A stretch of DNA of 64,000 bases, from NCBI RefSeq assembly GCF_023898315.1, contig NC_064622.1, positions 164,196,178-164,260,177 on the forward strand, read 5' to 3'. This stretch comes from Schistocerca nitens (Eukaryota; Arthropoda; Insecta; Orthoptera; Acrididae). A program made the position numbers and the translations under genes. Below the pieces are notes generated by a model. It saw nothing but the letters and a program-made list of their open reading frames with translations. It was not told the origin of the DNA and searched no databases. Below are positions 52,200 to 61,334 of this stretch, piece by piece; position 1 is the first letter of the stretch; every line of letters begins with the position of its first letter.

Positions 52200-52545
52200 T
52201 TAATATCTATCGCGGCTGCGAAGGCGGGCGAGTTGCTTTCGTTTACTTCGCCTGAGATTACGAGGTCTGTGCCACACGGCTACGGTTGTAGCGCCCTGTC
52301 CACCGATCTCGCCGTGGAACCTGTGGAGCCGCACCTCGCGTGGGGATGCTTGAGGAGGTGCAATCGCCTGACCTACCACCACCGCAGGGGGTAGGCGCCG
52401 CGACGCCGCCGACTGACGTCAGCGCACCGTTGCCGGATGTGCAGGCAGCGGCGCAGAGCGTTGGCAAAGGCCACGCCTTCTGCGGCCCACGCCTCCCGGC
52501 CGTGCATCACGGCGAGGAAGTCGCGCTTCGCCAGAGGTAGGCTGT
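52200..52545. other. GC-rich segment with overlapping frames
   Basis: CpG-rich. The plus frame at 52340-52540 is proline/alanine/valine-rich (PPPQGVGAATPPTDVSAPLP) and the minus strand is open as well. It could be a proline-rich linker of a retrotransposon polyprotein. No RT, integrase or protease motif is adjacent, so I leave it unassigned. Confidence 0.3.
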
Positions 52546-52559
52546 CGACCCTGAACTAC

Positions 52560-53700
52560 CGAAAGCACCGGTAGATGTCTCTGCGGTCAGTGTACCGTCA
52601 AGGCTAGTTTTCACGGTGGCATCAAGTTCTGAAACTTGTTTCAGGAAACGTGCATGACTGTAGAATAAAAGAGAGTTCCGTAGTTTTGTGAATGCAAGTT
52701 TTGGCAGCTGCAGTAGTAGTAGTGGAGTAAATTCTTGTGTTTGGATTCCTGTCTGGATAACACAAAGAGGTCAAGTCGATTTCCAGCGACTTTGTTGCAA
52801 GAAATTACAACGGAAGACACGAGAAGTTGAGCCACCTGAGAATATAACCAGAATACTTCACGTCTGTAGTTAGCAGAGTTAACGACGTGATAAGGAAGGA
52901 ACATAATATAATGCGTGAAGCATTGTCGCCGAAAGTGAAACTACAGATCATACATCGGTTTTCGGTACAGTGGGATTCGCATTCGTCTCTGCGCTAGATG
53001 CTGTCTGTTCCAGAGCTAAATGATATACTTGCTTGTATATTTTGTAATTTTTGGATTTGTTTCTGTGGGAATTAAAACCGTCAATTCATCCGTGTGTACG
53101 ATTGGCTCAACCGCAGCAGAGTGTCACCGCTTGTTTTTACAATCTGAACCACTGATAACACAGTAAGACCTATAGCAGAGATATTCAGTAACCAGATAAG
53201 AATTTGAAAGCCGTTGCAAGAATCTCATGCTTTGTCACAACACGAAGATAGAAAAAGCTGCTCTCCATGTAATCTTACTAGAATTTGCAGCCGAATAGCT
53301 GTTGTCAATTGACACGTTGTTTTGACAGCATCTCTGGGTGTCTTTTTCAAGCTTGGCGAGCGCAGTGTTCACGTTTAAGAGTAGTTAGGTTCCTTTCCTG
53401 TAAGAGTGAACTGACGCGACAGCTACAACCCTTTTACATTCTTGGCCTTAATGCCTCATTACTTTCCCGTTTCTTTCCTATCTTTTCTTTTTTTTACATT
53501 CTGCAGACAAAACGTTTAAGTACCTCAGGAGAAATATTCCGCGGCCAGTTCTGCACGTTTCGCCTGCTGCCGGCTGGAAGATGACTTCATTCTGAACGCT
53601 TGCTCCCGCGATAACGGGCACGACGCCGATCGCCGCCTACGTCACTGAGTCAGCACTAACGCGCGACAGCTCAGAATAACGTGTTCTGGGAACGCAGCTA
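52560..53700. other. Intergenic, nothing recognised
   Basis: No supported feature other than a short AGT-repeat near 52714-52725. Confidence 0.3.
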
Positions 53701-53706
53701 ATCAGA

Positions 53707-53779
53707 GCCCGGATAGCTCAGTCTGTAGAGCATTAGGCTTTTAACCTAAGGGTCCAGGGTTCAAGTCCCTGTTCGCGCG
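53707..53779 (+). tRNA. tRNA-Lys(TTT)-like gene with key substitutions
   Basis: A 73-nt cloverleaf: acceptor GCCCGGA, D-arm GCTC/GAGC, anticodon stem TTAGG/CCTAA with CTTTTAA loop (anticodon TTT), T-arm CAGGG/CCCTG with TTCAAGT. TTTT at 53785-53788 could end Pol III transcription. Compared with the other copy at 61065, the D-loop reads AGTCTGTA instead of AGTCGGTA (loss of one of the two conserved G residues, also inside box A). The 3' acceptor strand is TTCGCGC instead of TTCGGGC, giving a C-C mismatch. It is either a weak tRNA gene or a pseudogene. Confidence 0.75.
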
Positions 53780-53789
53780 AAACATTTTA

Positions 53790-54715
53790 GGTGCTCAATT
53801 TCTTCGATTAACAAATTATAAAAATATGATGACATTCGAAAAATTTATTGAAAACAGGTCTCGAGGAAGCGGCTGCATTACTGAAATTTACGTTTGATAA
53901 AAACACAGAAGAAAGAAGGTGATGAAGAATGAAGCAACGAGCCTAAGCACGAAAGCCGCAGATGCTGACTAGGATGAAAAGGTCGAATCAGGAGAAAAAG
54001 CGGAAGCATTTGCACGATGAAGATCTGAAACCTAGACGAGGGATCCTGAAGACACCTCGCGGTAGAAGCTACTAACCAATAAATCAAAATATCTTTTTCA
54101 AACGATCTGGCGTCATTTTTGCTGTTCTGATTGGTCATGGTATATACTTTTTGGAAAATCCTAACCCCATCAGGTATGACTTACCATTTCCTACCAGCTG
54201 TAAAATGCTCTTGTCGAACAGGCGGATACGTTCTTCTTTTAAAGAGACTCTGACCGAAAAGTTGTGAACCAACTGTCTTATCCTCGTTCCCCCTTCCTCA
54301 CATGCAACTTTTGCATGCGAACATATTCACGATCTTTCAACACAGAACGTTCTAAATCGTTTTATCCAGTCTCTCTTTGTAATCAGGCCTTCATATTTGC
54401 ATCTCACTGTGTATATTCCCCCTCGCTTTGTCTCCTTCTTTCCATTGATTTAAATTATATCCCGCCGCCACTGTCTCCGCCATATCTCGGCAGCTCCAAA
54501 ATTCTGGGGAGACAGGTCCAAATTATTTTTTCCACATATATCAATCTGTTCAAAATCTCGGTCCAAATTGCGCCATGCCCTATAACTATGTGTTAAAGTT
54601 GTCTTAACTGGGAGGGTCCAGCAATCCAGCCCTATGTATAGTCTCCACTCATCTGTATTTTTCATTTACGTTGACTCATCTCTGCTTTGCTCCTACTGCT
54701 CCTCTCTCTATCCAC
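53790..54715. other. Intergenic, nothing recognised
   Basis: No supported feature. CT-rich toward the right end. Confidence 0.3.
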
Positions 54716-54728
54716 CTCTCTTTCTCTG

Positions 54729-54938
54729 CCCGCATCTCGTGGTCGTGCGGTAGCGTTCTCGCTTCCCACGCCCGGGTTCCCGGGTTCGATTCCCGGCGGG
54801 GTCAGGGATTTTCTCTGCCCCGTGATGGCTGGGTGTTGTGTGCTGTCCTTAGGTTAGTTAGGTTTAAGTAGTTCTAAGTTCTAGGGGACTGATGACCATA
54901 GATGTTAAGTCCCATAGTGCTCAGAGCCATTTGAACCA
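54729..54938 (+). mobile_element. SINE family S2, full length
   Basis: Second full S2 copy, with head GTCGTGCGGTAGCG, box B GGTTCGATTCCCGG and the S1-type tail. The duplication TCTCTTTCTCTG lies at 54717-54728 and 54939-54950. Confidence 0.92.
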
Positions 54939-54950
54939 TCTCTTTCTCTG

Positions 54951-56450
54951 TTACTGCCACTGTCTCTCGTTGAACATCAATACCTCCTCTGTCTTTTGCT
55001 CCCACTGCTATTGTTTCTTCTCTTTCTCTTTCACTGCCACTTCCTCTTTCCTACCTTCACTGCCTCCTCTCTCTTTCTCTCCCACTGCCACTCTCTCTCC
55101 GGTACTCTCTATCAGCACAAAAAAGCGCAAATATGTCCGCATGCCACAGTGTTCGGTGAGGAAGGCTGAAAGGGAGTTGAGGAATGTAGTTCCCCACTTT
55201 CGTCGCAGTCCTTTAAAGAACAACATATTCGCCTTTTTGACAGAAGCATTTTTCAGCCGGTTGCCTTCTTTTCCCTGTAACAACAGGATGCGCTGCTTAT
55301 ATAAAAAGAATTCTGTACGTCAGTAAAGTTTTGACAGATTATTTATGTATTTCCATACATTTACATGCTTGCACAATTATGAACAAATAAGTACGCATAA
55401 TATAAGGAAACATAGAATCGTTTGCTTTATATTTTTTCTAGATAGATTGTTCGTAAATCTCAACTTATTACAAACGCCCGACCTAAACAATAATCGGATG
55501 TATTTTACTGAATTTACAGCTTTATGTAATTTTTGGCAGTGATTTTAAGTTCTGTTGAGGCCTGTTAAGACCCTTTTAAGCCCTTTTTTTATCCCTGCAG
55601 TACCACTTTGTGCATATTTGTATAGGTGTGAAGTCCACATTATACAGAGACAGCGCGTCATAAAGTTTTATTGGTGGAAAAAAAAATGCTGACTGAGAAC
55701 ATAGTTAGAATCCTTGCGATGACCCTAGAACTCTTGCCATTTGTTCAGTGCGTCAGTTAAAACTACATTTACCCCTCAGACCGGATATTATGTGCATATT
55801 TAAATGAATAAGTACCTTCGTGTCTCGCTAAAGGGTGATGACATGGAAAAAACGTTTAAGTTCCACAAGAACATCATCTTAAGAATACATGATAAAAATT
55901 TCAACGGTCTGCCTTGAACAGAAACTGTACAAGTGGCCATCCCCAGAATTCGTACTTTTCGTACCCAAAAATCATGGTTTCTCGGGGACTCCTCACGGAC
56001 CGCCCATGAACAAATGGTGATCTTATGAGGTGCCTAAGCTCCAGCCGAGACCACACTTGACGCGAAATAGCTAACCGATTTGCTCAATTTGCCTGTGTCG
56101 GAGAAAGTGTTGTAATGTTTGAGTTTTGACCCTCTGCTGTATAATAGCTATTGTCTGTCCCTTCCTCCGATAGCGATACAAATAGTCGCTAGAGCAAGAG
56201 CTACGCAAAACATTGCTCCCTGAAAAATTGCATTTTTGCACGTGGCGTTTTGGAACATACTGGAACCGTGAGTTGACGTGCATGGCTCGATAAAGCAGAG
56301 CATTATACCAGTATAAGAACTGTACCAATCATCCATCTGTATGGTTAACGTTATTTAATCAACTATCTTTATTATGGATAACATAGCGCAGAGTATTATA
56401 TTCGAATCTAGGACACAGGTGATTACATTAGTGGAATGGGATGATAAAAT
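54951..56450. other. Intergenic, nothing recognised
   Basis: CT-rich at 54951-55100, then AT-rich. The 144-codon plus frame at 54892-55326 begins in the SINE and runs through low-complexity sequence. Not called. Confidence 0.3.
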
Positions 56451-56454
56451 GAGC

Positions 56455-56599
56455 CGGCCGCTGTGGTCGAGCGGTTCCAGGCGCTTTGGATGTGTTGGAT
56501 GTCCTTAGGTTAGTTATGTTTAAGTAGTTCTAAGTCTAGGGGTCTGATGACCTCAGATGTTAACAGCCACCTAGTGCTTAGAGCCATTTGAACCATTTG
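56455..56599 (+). mobile_element. SINE family S1, box B deleted
   Basis: Head CCGCTGTGGTCGAGCGG (box A) is joined directly at GCGCTTTGGATGTG to the tail, so the segment with box B (about 50 bp) is missing. The tail is otherwise complete, ending GAGCCATTTGAACC. The target duplication is not clear. Confidence 0.85.
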
Positions 56600-56959
56600 A
56601 TAAAGTGAAGGTCGGTTCTGCTGTCCTCCGCCTATTTTCAGTTGACTCGTGGTAACTTTCTGCTCAAGAAATTTCTAGTAAACGCACTTGATAACGCAGT
56701 TATTCCAGTTGAAGATCCCAGATATACCTCAAATGATACTTTCCCCGAAGGTCTGATGACATCAAGGTAACAAACTCTGCTTCCAGACAACTACTCATGG
56801 CAAGTTTACAGTATTGTGGCACTGAACTTAACCACCGCTCTACAAATTGTTGTGGTTTAGGAATAATGGAAATATTTTTGCTCTTCACTTTTTGTCTTCT
56901 GTAGCATTAAAAGTTGTGTTTGCGGACCAGGATATAATCTGAAATTCAATACAAGGAAG

Positions 56960-57205
56960 GGAGGAAGGCAGGGAAGGAGGGAAGGTAATTCATCACGCTG
57001 TTCACGACTGGATCAATAGAGACGGAGCACAAGCTCGAATTGAAAAAAAATTAGATATCGTCCATTTTCATTTCCAAGAATCATCCCGGCATTTACGATA
57101 ACGATCTATAAAAATGGCCCAGAAACATAAAACTGAATGGCAGGACTGAGATCCAAACTGCTGTTTTCCAAAATACAAGGCCATATCTCCTCTGTGTCAT
57201 CAGAA
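56960..57205 (-). mobile_element. SINE family S3, highly degenerate
   Basis: Only scattered S3 blocks remain: GGAGCACAAGCTCG, ATCATCCCGGCATTTACG and TGAGATCCAAACTG. The opening GGAGGAAGG repeats are low complexity. Confidence 0.4.
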
Positions 57206-57269
57206 TGACCTCCTTAAACTGTTGTAGAAACCTGCTAATTTGTGTGTGTGTGTGTGGAGTGGGGTTGAC

Positions 57270-58205
57270 AGGGAGGTTTCTTCAGTCTTCGGACTGGTTT
57301 GATGCGGGCCGCCAATAATTACTCTCCTTTGCCAACCTCAGGAGCACTTGCATGGTATGACTGCAATTACTTGTAACATATACTCCAGTCTTTGTCTGAC
57401 CATACAGTTTTTACCTTCCACAATTCCCTCTAGTACTGGAGGTTATTCTCCTAAGCCTCAACACATGTCCCTCCATCCAGTCCCCTATTCTCATCAGTGT
57501 TTCCTACATCCTTTCTTCGCCGATTCTGCGGATAACCTCCTCATCCTTATCAGTCCACGTATCTTCAACGTCCTCCTCGAGCGACCCATCTGAAACCCAT
57601 CGATTCTCTTCTTTTCCGGTTTTCCCACAGTCCATCATTCACTTATACGCAACTATGTTCCTGGAAATTTCTTCCTCGCATTGAACGAAATGTTACCAGT
57701 AGACATCTTTTGGCCAAAAAGTCCTCTTTGCCTGTGCTAGCCTGATTCTTATGCCTTCCTTTCTTCTTCCGTCATGGTAGCAGAATTCCTTCACTTAATT
57801 AATTTCATGGTCCATAATATTAACGTTGAGTTTATAGATAATCTAATTTCAGTTATTCTTCGCTTCTTTCGTTTTTCTTCGACTTACTCTCAGTTACAGT
57901 TCTGTACCCATTAGACTATTCTTTCCATTCACCAAGTCCTACAATTCTTCTTCACTTTCATTGAAGACAACGTCATCAGTCGATCCCATCATTGATATCC
58001 TTTCGCCCTGAACTTTAATCCCGCTTCTGAATCTTTCTTTTATTTCGATCATTGTTTTTTCTGTGTGGATTGAACAGCCGGGTCGAATGACTTCATTCCT
58101 GTCTTATAACAATTCTAACTCGAGGACTTCGTTCTTAGTCTTCCATTCTTATTTTACCTCTTGGTTTACGTAGGTATTGTATATTTCCGTATAGCTTGTA
58201 AGGTT
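57270..58205 (-). pseudogene. LINE-A 3' half, heavily decayed
   Basis: Nucleotide order matches the LINE-A copy at 33636-34500. The 3' end block is TCTTCGGACTGGTTTGATG. Mid blocks are GATTCTGCGGATAACCTCCT, then TATCAGTCCACGTATCTTCA, and TTTTCCGGTTTTCCCACAG. Upstream is ACAACGTCATCAGTCGATCC, antisense to the RT FADD region. Translation is broken throughout. Confidence 0.65.
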
Positions 58206-58518
58206 CTTTTAAAAAGTTTGTGTATTTGTTTGTGAATGAATACGAAATGCGTAATGTTTGTTTCATGCAAATTTACTGTGTGATGTGTTTTTGAGCAGAT
58301 GGCGTGCTTAATCAGTTTTACTGTAATCCAAAAAAATTAAATAACTTAATCTACAAAACCAGTACGCATGCCTATAATGAAATCAATCCCTCTGAAATTT
58401 ACCCAGTCTCGTGAGCACGGATTTCTATGGACCTGTACAAAGGACAAAATTCCCTGTGCAAATAAACAATGAAATAAATTTTCCTTAGCTCTACAGTCGC
58501 AACGGATGTAATCTTGGT

Positions 58519-58704
58519 GGCTCAAATGGCTCTGAGCACTATGGGACTTAACTTCTTTGGTCATCAGTCCCCTAGAACTTAGAACTACTTAAGCCTACCT
58601 AACCTAAGGACATCCATGGCCGAGGCAGGATTCGAACCCGCGACCGTAGCGGTCTCGCGATTCCAGACGGCAGCGCCTAGAACCGCTCGGCCACCCCGGC
58701 CAGC
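58519..58704 (-). mobile_element. SINE family S1
   Basis: Full copy with a small deletion (ACATCCATGG in place of ACATCACACACATCCATGC). The duplication TGTAATCTTGGT lies at 58507-58518 and 58705-58716. Confidence 0.92.
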
Positions 58705-58716
58705 TGTAATCTTGGT

Positions 58717-59650
58717 ATTGTGTGCTCTCCATAGTAGGCACAGAAAATATTCAATCCTGGCACGGCCGTCAAATAGCTTCGTACAATAACATCAGTAGAT
58801 TAGTTGGTAAATGAATAACCTCGCAAATGTTCCGTGAAAATACTGGATATTGGCTCAGCTCTGTGCAATGCTTACAGCACTGAAGCTGTTACATACGTTA
58901 ATATCTTTCTGATTCTGGCACTTTAATATTTTTCTGATTCTGATTGATAAATCATTTCTTTTAGAAAATATTCATTGGATTCAAATAAACACAAGAGGAT
59001 GAGACACTGATAAGGGGTATCACAAGACGAAATGTTTCAGTTTGAATATTGTAATCAAAATAAAGTTCCATCTTCACCAAATCTGATATGAAATGTTTTA
59101 CATTAACTTCAGAATCTGTGAACGTCTCAACTGTTCTACAATTCTCACTGTCGTAATTAAAAACACTTGGATTGTTACATGACAAAAAGTCTGACATCGT
59201 TTGGCAAAATAAATTCCAAAATTTAACTTCTCTGTATCAGTACTACAAAACACACAAAATATTACAAATCGGGTATACCTAATCAATCTATACTTTAAAT
59301 CTGATGGAAAATACTTCGTTACTACATTCAAGGGTCAGTACTGTAAAAATTAGCGAAATCCACATTGCGTTGTTGCATACTTAAAACTAAATGTATAAAA
59401 TTTCATTACCTTGCTGCTTTGTTCCACTTGCTTTACCTTTGAGTTACAGTATGAATTCATTACTCTTCTCTAATTGTCATGGACAATGGTCAATATTGTT
59501 AACGATCAGTATCACTTCAATTTTCGATAATCTTATTTATAGAAATAACTACGATTTAACATTTAAGGGCTCTGTGTGGACACAAACACCACCACTCATC
59601 ACTTCATTTTATAAAAACTGTATTATACTGTGTCCGTAGACCAACAACTA
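58717..59650. other. AT-rich intergenic, nothing recognised
   Basis: No supported feature. Confidence 0.3.
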
Positions 59651-59664
59651 AATTCTCACAGCTA

Positions 59665-59856
59665 AAAAATGGCTCTGAGCACTATGGGACTTAACATCTT
59701 AGGTCATCAGTCCCCTAGAACTTAGAACTACTTAAACCTAACTAACCTAAGGACATCACACACATCCTTGCCCGAGGCAGGATTCGAACCTGTGACCGTA
59801 GCAGTCCCGCGGTTCCGGACTGAAGCGCCTAGAACCGCTCGGCCACAGGGGCCGGC
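59665..59856 (-). mobile_element. SINE family S1
   Basis: Full head and tail. The duplication TTCTCACAGCTA lies at 59653-59664 and 59857-59868. AAAAA precedes the tail end. Confidence 0.92.
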
Positions 59857-59869
59857 TTCTCACAGCTAG

Positions 59870-60640
59870 CCACTAGCTTTAAGTCCTACATCCTATCTAC
59901 AACAGAGTGCAACAGCAACTGCTACTGTCTCCGCGCGCCCCTACTTACAATCGATTCTGTCACTCGGACAGCATCTTTGGTTCATTGGTGTCAAAAATAC
60001 CATCTAGTCTACATATGACAATCGTTTCAGGTCATTTTTCATGAATTATATCACAAAAATCGGGCTCCACGTACAAGTGGACCCCTCAAAAGCTTACACT
60101 TAATTCTGGGAATTTGGATCTTACAGCACTTTACACTGTCGAAAGCTTTGTCTTTTTTTTGTCGTCAAATCCTGCGGAGGTGTCTTGATTTTTCTTACGT
60201 CTTGGTTAGATTATCATACTTGATGTATGGACACCTCCTCTGCCGGAAATTGGGACACGCTTTAGCTTCACCAATGGCTACTTAGTGAACTAACGACGCA
60301 TGTACGACCGTTCTTTCAATTCTTCCTGCTACTTACGATTCTTTTCCTGTATCCTATCTGTCTCGCCTGGTCAGTGACACCCTGTCGATTTACGCATTTC
60401 CATATGGCGTGATCCGTAGTGCTGTATTTTTGAAGTGTATAGGAATCTGTACTGCTTTGTCTCTTGGGTCATATCCCACATTCTGACGACAACGCGCCGC
60501 ATGTAGCTTTGCATGTTAGAAAGGTGCAACAGACTAAAAAGTTGGAAGAATTTTAATGAGATGTCACAGACAAGAGCAAGAACATCTGTGGTGATTGAAC
60601 TGTTTAAAGTGAGATTAGATGAGACACACTGTTCATTTCG
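59870..60640. other. Intergenic, nothing recognised
   Basis: No supported gene. A minus-strand frame of 96 codons (60371-60661) has no known motif. Confidence 0.3.
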
Positions 60641-60649
60641 TAAAGATAT

Positions 60650-60835
60650 GGCTCTGAGCACTATGGGACTTAACTGCTGAGGTCATTAGTCCCCTAGAAC
60701 TTAGAACTAGTTAAACCTAACTAACCTAACGACATCACAAACATCCATGCCCGAGGCAGGATTCGAACCTGCGACCGTAGCGGCCTCGCGGTTCCAGACT
60801 GCAGCGCCTTTAACCGCACGGCCACTTCGGCCGGC
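60650..60835 (-). mobile_element. SINE family S1, subfamily S1b
   Basis: Carries the S1b variants (ACTGCTGAGGTCATTAG, ACTAGTTAAAC, CACAAACATCC, CTTTAACCGCACGG) like 32449 and 35092. Target duplication not identified with confidence. Confidence 0.85.
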
Positions 60836-61064
60836 TTGGATAAATCATTTACTTAGAAACCACCCTGAAGTGCACGGAAGAACATTCTGTAGCTACCGCT
60901 CCGTGTTTCTCCGAACAATGGAGTCGCCTACCGGCTACCTTCATTGTGAACGCCCGTAGCCTCATGTCAAACACGAGGCCGAATGCTGCGTGTTGCGTCA
61001 CTCAGTCCACGTTGAGTCACTAGTTCAACAGGCAGAACCGGTATGTAGACGAATGCCTTCCGCA

Positions 61065-61325
61065 GCCCGGATAGCTCAGTCGGGCCGGCACGGTAGCTCA
61101 GCGTGTTCGGTCAGAGAGCCGGTTGGCCTCTGTAATAAAAAAACTGAGTGGAAAGATCAACCACTGAACTTGAACAGGGTGTCTTGCGACGTCCGCAACG
61201 ACCAAACACAACGATCAATAATGAACAAAAATGTAAAAAAAAAAAAAAAAAAAAAATAAAAAAAAAGTCGGTAGAGCATTAGGCTTTTAACCTAAGGGTC
61301 CAGGGTTCAAGTCCCTGTTCGGGCG
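61065..61325 (+). pseudogene. tRNA-Lys(TTT) gene split by a SINE
   Basis: The 5' part (61065-61083, GCCCGGATAGCTCAGTCGG) and the 3' part (61272-61325, from TAGAGCATTAGG to GGGCG) join to a perfect 73-nt tRNA-Lys(TTT). It has a well-paired acceptor (GCCCGGA with TTCGGGC), the canonical AGTCGGTA D-loop, anticodon loop CTTTTAA and T-arm. TTTT at 61330-61333 is a Pol III stop. The insertion lies in the D-loop, splitting box A. The gene cannot make a normal tRNA unless the insert is removed, for which there is no intron-like structure: canonical tRNA introns lie next to the anticodon, not in the D-loop. Confidence 0.9.
61084..61265 (+). mobile_element. Poly(A)-tailed tRNA-derived SINE (family S6) in a tRNA gene
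   Basis: Begins GCCGGCACGGTAGCTCAGCG (box A-like), continues CTCTGTAATAAAAAAACTGA and CGACGTCCGCAACG, and ends in a long, slightly interrupted A run. The short direct repeat AGTCGG at 61078-61083 and 61266-61271 is the target duplication. I recognise the body as a type common in arthropods. Its poly(A) tail distinguishes it from S1 and S2 and implies a different LINE partner. Confidence 0.88.
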
Positions 61326-61334
61326 AAAATTTTA

